64,000 nucleotides of DNA from Pseudomonas gozinkensis (GTDB taxonomy: Bacteria; Pseudomonadota; Gammaproteobacteria; Pseudomonadales; Pseudomonadaceae). Under the pieces are notes generated by a model. The model made no database searches. It was not told where the DNA came from and worked only from the letters and a program-made list of their open reading frames with translations. Positions 9,097-17,376 of this stretch are shown piece by piece; within the stretch, counting starts at the first letter, position 1; each line of letters starts with the position of its first letter. A program made the position numbers and the translations under genes. The stretch covers positions 5,661,501 to 5,725,500 of the forward strand of contig NZ_CP062253.1 of the NCBI RefSeq assembly GCF_014863585.1. Direction: 5' to 3'.

Positions 9097-9912
9097 TTAA
9101 AGCCGGGCCAACAATTCCCGTGTGCGGTCGATCGCCATTTGCGCCCGCTGCAAACCACTCACGCCTTGCTCCAGCAATTTGACCGTGGGAATTTCCAGAC
9201 TCAGGGCAAGGTTAGCCGGAAGACTGTGCAACAAACCGATCAGGTCACAATCGCCCTCGCCGGGAAACCGTCGTTCATTGCGGGCCTGACGCAAAATCTC
9301 GGCCATGTCCGTCGGCCTCGGCCCGGCAACATCGCACAACTGTGCATAGCGCAGCCGTGAGGGCGGCACACCGGTCAGATCTTCCAGCCGCGATCCGGAA
9401 CGGTCGAAGTGAAAGGCATCCACCAGCACGGCCCCGTTTTCGCGCCCGGCATTGTCGACGATGCGCAACGCCTGCTCGAGATTGCGCGCATCGGTCCACG
9501 GCATGAACTCCAGATGCGGATGCAAACCGTAGGGCACCGCAAGATCGCAGAGTGCCGCAAAATTATCGGTGAGCCGCTGCTCGTCAGGGTCATTACCGGC
9601 GACCAGCAATTCACTGGCACCGAACTCAGCGCCAACGCTCAGCAGCTGCTCGAAATCCGCGACCAACGTCTGCGGTTTCAAACGCAGGATTTCCACGTCG
9701 AGCACGCCGATTCCGGTGTCACGCAAACGCGCCAGTGTCTGACGCCGCAAATCGCCATCGGCTACCAGTGGAAAGTGATATTCCTCGGGCGTCGCCGGCT
9801 CCAGACGCAGGCCGACATGGCTGTAACCGGCACGGGCCGCGACCTCGACCATGTAGGGTGGCGACAACTCCAGCACGGTCAGGCTGGCCAGGGACAGGAT
9901 TCGTTCGCTCAT
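9097..9912 (-). CDS. Sugar phosphate isomerase/epimerase-type TIM-barrel protein
   Basis: A 271-residue AP-endonuclease-2-like TIM barrel, the fold of xylose isomerase, IolE/IolI and keto-sugar epimerases. Family metal-site positions can be picked out: Glu in HPHLEFMPW, Asp in GAVLVDAFHFD, His in the same strand, and Glu in LALSLEIPT. ERRFPGEGDCDLIGLL matches the loop before the last ligand in this family. The stop of the upstream Gfo/Idh gene is only two bases away, so the two are one operon. Together they suggest oxidation and isomerisation or dehydration of a polyol, cyclitol or sugar acid. The substrate cannot be read from sequence. Confidence 0.8.
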   Translation of the reverse strand: MSERILSLASLTVLELSPPYMVEVAARAGYSHVGLRLEPATPEEYHFPLVADGDLRRQTLARLRDTGIGVLDVEILRLKPQTLVADFEQLLSVGAEFGASELLVAGNDPDEQRLTDNFAALCDLAVPYGLHPHLEFMPWTDARNLEQALRIVDNAGRENGAVLVDAFHFDRSGSRLEDLTGVPPSRLRYAQLCDVAGPRPTDMAEILRQARNERRFPGEGDCDLIGLLHSLPANLALSLEIPTVKLLEQGVSGLQRAQMAIDRTRELLARL

Positions 9913-9914
9913 GT

Positions 9915-10976
9915 TCAGGCCTCGATCTGCGCAGGTTCGGTGGCGCGACCGCTGGCCGCTGCTTCACGGACGGCCTCGACCAGCGCCAGCGTGCGTGCGG
10001 CATCGGCGGCACTCACCAGCGGTTCGACTTCCCGGCGCGCCACGCGGACGAAATGCTGCAACTGCAATCGCAAGGCTTCGTCAGGCGTGAACGGTTCATC
10101 GACCGCCAGCAACGGCTCATGCCAACCGGCGTCCACCTGATCGGCGCAGTAATGCCAGCGCTTGAGCTGTGGAATGCTCAAGGCCCCGGCTGTTCCCGCC
10201 AGCAAGTAACAGGGCTGATCGGCCTGACGCGGATAGACCGGGTTCTCCCCGGAGTTCAACTCCCAGCTCCACGGCGCCGCCACCGCATCGGAACCGGTCA
10301 GACTGCCCAGCGCTCCGCCGTCGAATTGCAGCAGGATCGCTGCGCTGTCTTCATTGGCGAAACCGCGCAGCGAACGATCAGTGATCGCCTGCACCGAACA
10401 CACTTCGCCGCACAAGTGGCGCAGCAGATCGAGGTCGTGGATCAGATTGGTCAGCAGCATGCCGGCACCGGCTTCGCGCCGCCACGCGGTTTCGAAATAC
10501 TGGTCAGGCTTACGCAGCTGGAACAACGCAGTCACCAGCGTCAGCCGTCCCAATGCTCCGTCCTTGACCAGTTCATGGGCACGCACGATCAACGGATTGT
10601 GCCGCCGATGATGGCCGACCAGCACCGGCACGCCGCTACGTTTCACCGCTGCTACCAGTTGTCGCGCCTCATCCAGATGCACACCCACCGGTTTTTCCAG
10701 CAACACCGGAACACCAGCGGCCAGGCAATCCAGCGCAGTGCTGACGTGTTGATTATTCGGATTGGCGACGATCACTGCGTCTGGCCGGTTCTGCTCCAGC
10801 ATCTGACGGTGATCGACGAAATGCGCCACACCCCACTCCGCCGCCAGGGCCGGTGCCTGAGGGCCGGGATCTGCCACGGCGCATAACGTGGCCTCGGTGA
10901 GATGTTTCAGGTGCCGATAATGTTGCTGGCCCATGTTACCGGCGCCGATAAGGGCGATTCGAAGGGGCGGGTTCAA
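9915..10976 (-). CDS. Gfo/Idh/MocA-family oxidoreductase
   Basis: A 353-residue NAD(P)-dependent dehydrogenase. The Rossmann motif IALIGAGNMGQQHYRHL is at residues 6-22, the family EKP motif at LLEKPVGVHLDEA, and GHHRRHNPLI is a substrate-loop match. Relatives act on inositols, glucose-fructose and sugar acids. The start is a TTG at 10976, chosen because GAGGA lies seven bases upstream and no ATG precedes the Rossmann strand. A 19-bp candidate IclR operator (11025-11043) lies about 50 bases upstream. It is first in the operon with the TIM-barrel and EamA genes. Confidence 0.85.
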   Translation of the reverse strand: MNPPLRIALIGAGNMGQQHYRHLKHLTEATLCAVADPGPQAPALAAEWGVAHFVDHRQMLEQNRPDAVIVANPNNQHVSTALDCLAAGVPVLLEKPVGVHLDEARQLVAAVKRSGVPVLVGHHRRHNPLIVRAHELVKDGALGRLTLVTALFQLRKPDQYFETAWRREAGAGMLLTNLIHDLDLLRHLCGEVCSVQAITDRSLRGFANEDSAAILLQFDGGALGSLTGSDAVAAPWSWELNSGENPVYPRQADQPCYLLAGTAGALSIPQLKRWHYCADQVDAGWHEPLLAVDEPFTPDEALRLQLQHFVRVARREVEPLVSAADAARTLALVEAVREAAASGRATEPAQIEA

Positions 10977-11024
10977 GGTGCGATCCTCTTGTGATTGTTG
11001 TGGGAAAACTCACTCCTCCAACAA

Positions 11025-11043
11025 TTTAGAACCCGGTTCCAGA
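11025..11043. promoter_or_regulatory. Candidate IclR operator A (Gfo/Idh operon)
   Basis: The minus strand reads TCTGGAACCGGGTTCTAAA. It matches 12001-12019 at 16 of 19 bases, and the inner part GGAACCGGGTTC is a near-palindrome of the TGGAAC-N-GTTCCA kind bound by IclR proteins. It lies just upstream of the minus-strand Gfo/Idh gene. Confidence 0.55.
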
Positions 11044-11092
11044 TTCTCACACCCGCCCGACTGAAAAGTGGGCGAACAGCGCACAGCTTTGC

Positions 11093-11869
11093 TTAAACGA
11101 ACAACTCCGAAGCCAGGCTGGCCGCCGACAACTCCTCGGTGAACGTCAGCAACAGCGGTGCCAGTTCATGCAATCGAGCCCCCGGCATCCGTGCGCTCGG
11201 CCCGGCGATGCTGAGCACGCCAATCACCCGGCCATCGGCGGGATGTTTCACCACGGCGGCAATTGCCGAAGTGCCCACGGCCGAGCTTTCTTCCACACAG
11301 GCATAGCCCTGCTCCCGGGCCACGCGCAGGCGTTCGAGCAGTTCAATATTGGAGCGCGGCGCGTTGGGCCCGATATCCGCCGGCACTTCCGCCCCTTGGC
11401 GTTCAACCAGCGACAACGCCTCGGCGTCGCTCATGCACGCCAGCCAAGCATGGCCCGACGCGGTGTAGAACAGCGGCGCATCGCGGCCCATGTCCGGGTC
11501 GTAACGCAGACCGGTGCGGGCGCCCTGGGCCTTGGCGATCCAGGTCTGGCGCTCGCCTTCGATCACCCCCAGACGCACCAGCTCACCGGTTTCCTGGGCC
11601 AGGCGATCAAGCACCGGCTGTACGATGTCGGCCCCGCTGCTCGACAGGTACTGAAAGCCCATCGCAACCAGTTTGGTCGACAGGTGATAGCGCAACGTCT
11701 CCGGATTCTGCCGCACGTAACCCAGGCGGATCAGCTCGGCGAGCAGCCGGTGCGTCGCGCTTTTCGGAATGTCCAGTTGCTCGGCCAGGGTCTGCATCGG
11801 CAGCCCGCGCGGATCACTGGTGAGGCTTTCCAGCACGCTGAAAACCCGTTCGATTTGACTGCCGGCCAT
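11093..11869 (-). CDS. IclR-family transcriptional regulator
   Basis: A 258-residue IclR regulator. The N-terminal winged helix spans about residues 3-65 (ERVFSVLESLTSDPRGLPMQTLAEQL, then KSATHRLLAELIRLGYV). The effector domain includes ARTGLRYDPDMGRDAPLFYTASGHAWLA and CVEESSAVGTSAIAAVV. The open frame continues far upstream across the neighbouring divergent gene, so the start was set at the ATG at 11869: it gives the usual family N-terminus and has GAGAG seven bases before it. It lies between two catabolic operons that share a 19-bp motif, which makes it their likely repressor. Confidence 0.9.
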   Translation of the reverse strand: MAGSQIERVFSVLESLTSDPRGLPMQTLAEQLDIPKSATHRLLAELIRLGYVRQNPETLRYHLSTKLVAMGFQYLSSSGADIVQPVLDRLAQETGELVRLGVIEGERQTWIAKAQGARTGLRYDPDMGRDAPLFYTASGHAWLACMSDAEALSLVERQGAEVPADIGPNAPRSNIELLERLRVAREQGYACVEESSAVGTSAIAAVVKHPADGRVIGVLSIAGPSARMPGARLHELAPLLLTFTEELSAASLASELFV

Positions 11870-11925
11870 GGTGCGCTCTCGGTGAAATTTCGCCGATTCT
11901 AGAAGACATCCCGAGGAATGCGAAA

Positions 11926-11944
11926 TCTGGAACCAGGCGTCCGA
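11926..11944. promoter_or_regulatory. Possible IclR half-site B (autoregulatory)
   Basis: TCTGGAACC at 11926-11934 repeats the left arm of the two full sites, but the right arm is not conserved. It is 57 bases upstream of the iclR-type gene, where it could support autoregulation. Weak on its own. Confidence 0.3.
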
Positions 11945-11971
11945 TAACCGCCCACTTTGCGCGTCAGTCGG

Positions 11972-12000
11972 TTGATCTGCTTCGCCCGCACTGGTTATTT
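11972..12000 (+). promoter_or_regulatory. Sigma-70-like promoter of the flavoprotein gene
   Basis: TTGATC (11972-11977), a 17-base spacer and TTATTT (11995-12000) make a fair -35/-10 pair. The next base begins the candidate IclR operator, so a bound repressor would cover the transcription start. Confidence 0.45.
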
Positions 12001-12019
12001 TCTGGAACATGATTCTAAA
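12001..12019. promoter_or_regulatory. Candidate IclR operator C (flavoprotein operon)
   Basis: TCTGGAACATGATTCTAAA, 16/19 identical to the inverted copy at 11025-11043. It sits 27 bases before the flavoprotein ATG and directly after a -10-like hexamer. Confidence 0.55.
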
Positions 12020-12046
12020 AACAATTGATTGCTGGAGCCCTTGCTG

Positions 12047-13783
12047 ATGTCTGCCCTTCCCGATATCGACTGCGACGTTCTGGTGGTCGGCTCCGGCGCC
12101 GCCGGTTTGTCGGCCGCCGTCACCGCCGCCTGGCATGGCTTGAAGGTCATCGTGGTGGAGAAGGATCCGGTGTTCGGCGGCGCCACCGCGTGGTCCGGCG
12201 GCTGGGCGTGGGTGCCGTGCAATCCGCTGGCCCGGCGCGCCGGGATCGTGGAAGACGTGGAATTGCCGCGCACCTATCTGCGCCACGAACTCGGCGGGCA
12301 CTACGACCCGGCCATGATCGACGCCTTCCTTGAAGCCGGCCCGCGCATGGTGGCGTTCTTCGAACAGCACACCGCCCTGCAATTTGCCGACGGCAACGCC
12401 ATCGCCGACATCCACGGCGAATCACCGGGCGCCGGCACCGGCGGACGCTCGGTGATTGCCGCGCCCTATGACGGACGAAAGGTCGGGCGCCTGCTCAAGC
12501 GTCTTCGCACAACCATGCGAGAAACTTCGTTCATGGGCATGCCGATCATGGCCGGCGCGGACCTGTCGGCGTTTCTCAATCTGACTCGCTCGTTGTCGGC
12601 GGCCTGGCACGTGACCCGGCGTTTCACCCGCCACCTGCTGGACCTGGCGCTGCACGGCCGGGCGATGCAACTGGTCAACGGCGTGGCGCTGGTGGCCCGG
12701 CTGGCGAAGTCCGCCGAAGACCTCGGCGTACTGCTGTGGGAGTCGGCGCCGGTGACTGAACTGCTGCGCGACGAATCACGCATCACCGGCGCTCGCGTGA
12801 ACACCACAAAAGGCCCGGTCAATGTCCATGCGCGCAAAGCCGTGGTGCTCGCGGCCGGCGGGTTCGCCAATGACATCGAGCGGCGCAAAGACTTGTTCCC
12901 TCGCACGCCCACCGGTCATGAACATTGGGCGCTGCCTCCGCTGGCAGTCAATGGCGACGGACTGCGACTGGGCGAAACCGCCGGGGGCCGGGTCAATACC
13001 GATGTGGCTTCGACCGTGGCCTGGGCACCGGTTTCGCAGGTGCCACATTCCGACGGCAGCATCGGCCATTTCCCGCACATCATCGAACGTGGCAAACCGG
13101 GCGTCATCGGCGTGCTGCGCAACGGCCAGCGCTTCGTCAACGAAGCCAACGGCTATTACGACTATGTCAGCGCCATGGTCGCCGCCGCCCCCGAAGGCGA
13201 AGAGGTCGCGTCCTGGCTGATCTGCACCCGCGCGTTCCAGCGGCGTTACGGGCTCGGCATGTCTCGGCCGTTTCCGGTTCCGGTGTCAGGTTTTATCCGC
13301 AGCGGCTATCTGAAAACCGGCAATACCCTTGAGGAATTGGCCACCGCATGCGGCATCGACCCGAAGGGTTTACGCGCCACTGTTGACGACTACAACCACC
13401 CTGCCCGGCACGGCGAAGACCCGCTGTTCGGTCGCGGCTCGACCCCGTACAACCGCAAACAGGGCGATCCGGCGCAACAACCCAATCCGTGCGTGGCGCC
13501 TATCGAACAAGGCCCGTTCTACGCGGTGAAGGTGCAGCCGGGCTGCTTCGGCACCTTCGCCGGGCTCAAGGTCAACCCTCACGCGCAAGTGCTCGACGCC
13601 GAAGACCGGCCCATCGCCGGGCTCTACGCCGCCGGAGGCGACATGGCCAGCATCATGGGCGGGCATTATCCGGCGGGCGGGATCAACCTCGGCCCGGCGC
13701 TGACTTTCGGTTACATTGCAGCCCGACACATGGCGGGCGTCACGGCTTTCGAACAGGAGATCGACCATGCAGCACATCGTTAA
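12047..13783 (+). CDS. FAD-dependent dehydrogenase, 3-ketosteroid-dehydrogenase/fumarate reductase superfamily
   Basis: A 578-residue flavoprotein. The FAD dinucleotide motif is DVLVVGSGAAGLSAAV (about residues 8-23), followed by EKDPVFGGATAWSGG, as in KstD-like enzymes. A second FAD segment is AVVLAAGGFANDIERR. The C-terminal part contains GLYAAGGDMASI and HYPAGGINLGPALTFGYIAARH. The Tyr-Pro-x-Gly-Gly pattern there resembles the KstD active-site loop, and NGQRFVNEANGYYDY supplies another candidate active-site Tyr. Members introduce or reduce a C=C bond next to a carbonyl, often in a ring. The ATG at 12047 has GGAG nine bases upstream. It overlaps the aldo-keto reductase gene by 17 bases. The substrate is unknown; a cyclic ketone is the natural guess. 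Confidence 0.8.
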   Translation: MSALPDIDCDVLVVGSGAAGLSAAVTAAWHGLKVIVVEKDPVFGGATAWSGGWAWVPCNPLARRAGIVEDVELPRTYLRHELGGHYDPAMIDAFLEAGPRMVAFFEQHTALQFADGNAIADIHGESPGAGTGGRSVIAAPYDGRKVGRLLKRLRTTMRETSFMGMPIMAGADLSAFLNLTRSLSAAWHVTRRFTRHLLDLALHGRAMQLVNGVALVARLAKSAEDLGVLLWESAPVTELLRDESRITGARVNTTKGPVNVHARKAVVLAAGGFANDIERRKDLFPRTPTGHEHWALPPLAVNGDGLRLGETAGGRVNTDVASTVAWAPVSQVPHSDGSIGHFPHIIERGKPGVIGVLRNGQRFVNEANGYYDYVSAMVAAAPEGEEVASWLICTRAFQRRYGLGMSRPFPVPVSGFIRSGYLKTGNTLEELATACGIDPKGLRATVDDYNHPARHGEDPLFGRGSTPYNRKQGDPAQQPNPCVAPIEQGPFYAVKVQPGCFGTFAGLKVNPHAQVLDAEDRPIAGLYAAGGDMASIMGGHYPAGGINLGPALTFGYIAARHMAGVTAFEQEIDHAAHR

Positions 13784-14600
13784 CAGACAAGGACTGAACC
13801 TGCCAAAACTCGGCCTCGGCACCTGGCCGATGCTCGGCGACGAATGCACCCGCGCCGTGGAGCAAGCGCTGGAACTCGGTTACCGCCACATCGACACGGC
13901 AGCGGCCTACAACAACGAAGACGCCGTCGGACAGGCCCTGGCGAATACGCCGACACCCCGCGAGCAGATTCACGTCACCACCAAGGTCTGGTGGGACCAG
14001 TTGCAACCGGACGCCATGCGTCACTCGCTGGAGCGCAGCCTCAAGGCGTTGCGCAGCGAGTACGTCGACCTGTTCATGATTCATTGGCCGACCACCGACT
14101 GGGATCTGCCGCACACTCTTGAAACCCTCGCGTCGTTCAAGGAACAGGGGCTGGCTCGCAACATCGGCGTAGCGAATTTTCCGCTGCCGCTGCTGCGCAA
14201 AGTCGTCGAGGAATACGGCATTCCTCTGTCAGCCATTCAGGTCGAGTACCACGTCCTGCTCGGACAAAACGCCCTGCTCGACTACGCCCGTCAACACGAT
14301 CTGGCGCTGACGGCCTACACGCCTCTGGCGCGCAACAAGGTCTCGGAGGTTCCTCAGATTCAGCAGATCGCCGAAAAACACGGCGTGTTGCCAACTCAGG
14401 TCGCGCTGAAGTGGCTGCTGGATCAGGACAACGTCGCGGCGATTCCCAAGGCCAGCAGCAAGACCAATCAACTGGCCAACCTGGCCTCACTGCAGGTCGA
14501 ACTGGACGATGACGACCGGGCGCTGATCGCCGCGTTGTCCAAGCGCGAACGTCAGGTCAGCCCGGACTTCGCGCCGGTCTGGGATGCCTTCGACCGCTGA
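13767..14600 (+). CDS. Aldo/keto reductase, DkgB-like
   Basis: A 277-residue NADPH-dependent carbonyl reductase. The AKR tetrad is complete: Asp43 and Tyr48 (HIDTAAAYNNE), Lys73 (VTTKVWW) and His106 (FMIHWPTT). The C-terminal IPKASSKTNQLANL forms the cofactor-phosphate pocket. The sequence end (RERQVSPDFAPVWD) parallels the end of E. coli DkgB, a 2,5-diketogluconate reductase. The start at 13767 lies inside the flavoprotein gene and is preceded by CAGGAG; the two are one operon. In this context it may reduce a diketone produced by the flavoprotein, but that is inference. Confidence 0.85.
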   Translation: MQHIVNRQGLNLPKLGLGTWPMLGDECTRAVEQALELGYRHIDTAAAYNNEDAVGQALANTPTPREQIHVTTKVWWDQLQPDAMRHSLERSLKALRSEYVDLFMIHWPTTDWDLPHTLETLASFKEQGLARNIGVANFPLPLLRKVVEEYGIPLSAIQVEYHVLLGQNALLDYARQHDLALTAYTPLARNKVSEVPQIQQIAEKHGVLPTQVALKWLLDQDNVAAIPKASSKTNQLANLASLQVELDDDDRALIAALSKRERQVSPDFAPVWDAFDR

Positions 14601-14665
14601 CACCCGACCCGGCGAAAGAAATCCGCCGGCGGATTGAATTCCCGGCGCTCGCGCTCGTCAATAAC

Positions 14666-14699
14666 AGGCCCGACCTCGTCACCCCGAGGCCGGGCCTTT
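14666..14699 (+). terminator. Hairpin after the aldo/keto reductase gene
   Basis: AGGCCCGACCTCG and CGAGGCCGGGCCT pair over about twelve bases with one bulge around TCACC, followed by only TTT. A strong stem with a short T-tract; probably terminates the flavoprotein/AKR transcript. Confidence 0.5.
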
Positions 14700-14804
14700 G
14701 TGCGTGTGTGCGAATAGACGGACGACCGGACTGGCGCCACACTCACACACCAGCAACACTCATCACCACACACACTCTCCACCTGCACAGACGAGGATTC
14801 CCAC

Positions 14805-15692
14805 ATGCTATGGAAAAAAGGCCGACGCAGTGACAACGTCGTCGATGCCCGTGGCGATGACATGGGCGGTGGTGGCGGCATGCGTTTCGGCGGTGGCAAG
14901 GGCCTGAGCCTCGGGGCGATCCTGCTGATCGTCGGCATCGGCTGGATCACCGGGCAGGACCCGCTGCAGATCCTCGGCCAGCTCACCGGGCAGATGACCG
15001 AACAATCGGCCCCCACTTCGCAAACCCGTCAGGCGCCGCCGGCCAACGATGAACAGGCCGAATTCGTGCGCTCGATCCTCGGCGACACCGAAGACACCTG
15101 GGGCGCGATCTTCCAGCAGGCTGGCCGGCAATATAAGGATCCGACCCTGGTGCTGTTCAGCAATCGGGTCAATTCCGCCTGCGGTCTGGCAACCTCGGCC
15201 ACTGGCCCGTTCTATTGCCCGGCGGACCAGAAGGTCTATCTGGACATGGCGTTCTTCCAGGAAATGGCCCAGCGCTTCAAGGCCGCCGGCGACTTCGCCC
15301 AGGCCTACGTGATCGCTCACGAAGTCGGACACCATGTGCAGACGCTTCTGGGCGTCTCGGCGAAAATTCAGACAGCCCGCCAGCAAGGCCGGCAGATGGA
15401 AGGTGACGGCGGTCTGCTGGTGCGTCAGGAACTGCAAGCCGACTGCCTGGCCGGGGTCTGGGCCTATAACGCGCAAAAGCGTCTGAACTGGCTGGAACCG
15501 GGCGACATCGAAGAAGCCTTGAACGCGGCGAACGCCATCGGTGATGATCGCCTGCAACAACAGGGTCAGGGCCGCGTGGTGCCGGACTCGTTCACTCACG
15601 GAACGTCGGCGCAAAGGGTGCGCTGGTTCAAAACCGGATTCGCCCAGGGCCAGGTCGGCCAGTGCGATACCTTTGCGGCGAAAAACCTGTAA
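14805..15692 (+). CDS. ypfJ: Neutral zinc metallopeptidase family protein
   Basis: A 295-residue protein of the YpfJ family. A glycine-rich N-terminus (GGGGGMRFGGGKG) leads into one transmembrane helix (about 34-48, LSLGAILLIVGIGWITG), so the bulk is probably periplasmic and membrane anchored. The zinc-peptidase motif HEVGHH is at 172-177, and RQELQADCLAGVWA follows with the expected third ligand Glu. Two Cys pairs are possible. GAGGA lies seven bases before the ATG. The stop TAA is followed at once by the ATG of the alpha/beta hydrolase gene. The cellular substrate is unknown. Confidence 0.9.
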   Translation: MLWKKGRRSDNVVDARGDDMGGGGGMRFGGGKGLSLGAILLIVGIGWITGQDPLQILGQLTGQMTEQSAPTSQTRQAPPANDEQAEFVRSILGDTEDTWGAIFQQAGRQYKDPTLVLFSNRVNSACGLATSATGPFYCPADQKVYLDMAFFQEMAQRFKAAGDFAQAYVIAHEVGHHVQTLLGVSAKIQTARQQGRQMEGDGGLLVRQELQADCLAGVWAYNAQKRLNWLEPGDIEEALNAANAIGDDRLQQQGQGRVVPDSFTHGTSAQRVRWFKTGFAQGQVGQCDTFAAKNL

Positions 15693-16646
15693 ATGCATAA
15701 ATGGCTGTTGGCTTTTCTGTTCATCGGCGGCACTGCCCAAGCGGCTGGCGTCGACGCAATCAGTCCCGGGCGCCTGCAATTGCAGGCCGGCGAAATGGCG
15801 GTGGGTATCGGCCCGGCGCCGGCAAAAATCGAGCGCGTGCTGATCGTCATTCATGGCAAGCTGCGCAACGCCGAGACCTATCGCAAAAGCGGTGAAGTCG
15901 CGGCGGAACTGGCCGGGCAAACCGCCAACACCCTGGTGATCGCCCCGCAGTTTCTCAACGAAAGCGATGTGGCGCTCTATTCGTTACCCGCCAGCGTGCT
16001 GCGCTGGCAAGGCAACGACTGGATGGGCGGCGGGTTATCCACAGGGCCGAACCCGCTGAGTTCCTACGCCGCACTGGACGAAATCGTCGGGCGCCTGAGC
16101 GATCGCAAGCAGTTTCCGGACGTGAAGCAGATCGTGATCTTCGGCCACTCCGGCGGCGCTCAGGTGGTGCAGCGTTATGCGCTGCTGGCCCAGGAACAAC
16201 CGGCGCTCAAGACCGAAGGCATTCGCTTGCGTTACGTGGTCGCCAACCCGTCGTCGTACGCCTACTTCAATGAGCAACGCCCGGTGGCCTTCGATCATGC
16301 GAAGTGTTCGGGATTCAACCGCTGGAAGTACGGTCTGGTGGACCCACCGATTTACTCGGGTGGGCAAACGCCCGCGCAGCTTGAAGGCCGTTACGTCAAA
16401 CGCGAGGTGATTTATCTGCTGGGCCAGCAGGACACCGACCCGCAACACCCGGCGCTGGACAAGAGCTGCGCCGCCAAAGCCCAGGGGGCTTATCGACTGG
16501 AACGCGGGAAGCTGTTTTTCGGTTATTTGCTGCGCCGTCACCCTGAAGGGGTGAATCAACGGCTGATCGAAGTGCCCGGCGTCGGGCATAACGGCGACGG
16601 CATGCTGACCTCGCCGGAAGGCCAGAAAGCACTGTTCGACCAATAA
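15693..16646 (+). CDS. Secreted alpha/beta hydrolase-fold protein
   Basis: A 317-residue protein with a signal peptide (MHKWLLAFLFIGGTAQAAG, cleavage near residue 18). The alpha/beta-hydrolase core follows: the IVIHGKLRNAETY oxyanion region, the nucleophile elbow IFGHSGGAQVV and a C-terminal catalytic His in VPGVGHNGDGM. Two Cys (AKCSG, DKSCAA) may form a disulphide in the periplasm. It starts on the base after the ypfJ stop, so translation is coupled. The substrate is unknown: an esterase or lipase-like role is likely. Confidence 0.8.
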   Translation: MHKWLLAFLFIGGTAQAAGVDAISPGRLQLQAGEMAVGIGPAPAKIERVLIVIHGKLRNAETYRKSGEVAAELAGQTANTLVIAPQFLNESDVALYSLPASVLRWQGNDWMGGGLSTGPNPLSSYAALDEIVGRLSDRKQFPDVKQIVIFGHSGGAQVVQRYALLAQEQPALKTEGIRLRYVVANPSSYAYFNEQRPVAFDHAKCSGFNRWKYGLVDPPIYSGGQTPAQLEGRYVKREVIYLLGQQDTDPQHPALDKSCAAKAQGAYRLERGKLFFGYLLRRHPEGVNQRLIEVPGVGHNGDGMLTSPEGQKALFDQ

Positions 16647-16665
16647 GTCTGGTGTTGTTTGATCC

Positions 16666-16767
16666 GGCCCCATCGCTGGCAAGCCAGCTCCCACAGGGAT
16701 TTGTAGCGGATACAGAATTTGCATTCACGCAAGTCATTGTGGGAGCTGGCTTGCCAGCGATGGGGCC
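16666..16767. repeat. BIME of the GCTGGCTTGCCAGC type
   Basis: Two facing copies of the second REP family (ATCGCTGGCAAGCCAGCTCCCAC and its inverse) form a long hairpin whose outer arms are GGCCCCATCGC/GCGATGGGGCC. It lies between convergent genes. Confidence 0.9.
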
Positions 16768-16782
16768 CTCTCAGACAACCAA

Positions 16783-17376
16783 TCAGGCGAACAACATCCG
16801 CCGCAACTCCACACAATCCTTCGCATGCCAATCGGTCAGCTCCGGCCACGGATTATCCGGCAGGTTAACCAGCACCGTGTGAGTGCCCGCCGCGCGGCCG
16901 CAATCAAGATCAAACCGGTAATCACCGACCATCACCATCTCGCTCGCCGGCACTTGCCAGGCTTCAGACAGTTTCAGCAGGCCACCCGGATGCGGTTTTG
17001 GCTGTGCTTCATCGCGGCCCAGCACATCCTCCACCGCGAAGCAGTCCGCAAGGCCGATGGCCTCCAGCGTCACGTGGGCCAGCTCCCGCGCATTGCGGGT
17101 CAGGATGCCGAGACGATAACCGCGCGCATGCAGGTCGCGCACCAGCGCCACCGCGCCAACTGCCGGTGTCGAACCGAGCGCCAGATCCCGCTCATGTTCC
17201 AGCAGCCACGCATGTTTCGCCGCTGCTTCCTCGGCGGGCAATGCCGCGAGATGGGTGAGGATGTCATCCTCCGGCGGGATCGCCAGCGCCACGCGGATCG
17301 CCGCGAAGTCGTGCACGGCGACGGTCAGGGTGCCGTCCATGTCGAACACCCAGTTCCGCAAAACCGCCAGACTCAT
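16783..17376 (-). CDS. HAD-family phosphatase (phosphoglycolate phosphatase-like)
   Basis: A 197-residue HAD subfamily IA hydrolase. Motif I is FDMDGTLT (residues 9-16), motif II is LGILTRNARE, motif III Lys lies in EAQPKPHPGGLLKL, and motif IV is MVMVGDYRFDLDCG. The open frame extends upstream into tesB, but the ATG at 17376 overlaps the tesB stop in an ATGA arrangement and gives the family N-terminus. It is co-transcribed with tesB. The physiological phosphate ester is not evident. Confidence 0.85.
   Translation of the reverse strand: MSLAVLRNWVFDMDGTLTVAVHDFAAIRVALAIPPEDDILTHLAALPAEEAAAKHAWLLEHERDLALGSTPAVGAVALVRDLHARGYRLGILTRNARELAHVTLEAIGLADCFAVEDVLGRDEAQPKPHPGGLLKLSEAWQVPASEMVMVGDYRFDLDCGRAAGTHTVLVNLPDNPWPELTDWHAKDCVELRRMLFA

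Noticed and set aside
11870..12415. Extension of the IclR reading frame across the flavoprotein gene
   Set aside because: The frame is open only as a shadow of the flavoprotein coding sequence; the ATG at 11869 has a ribosome site and starts the winged helix.
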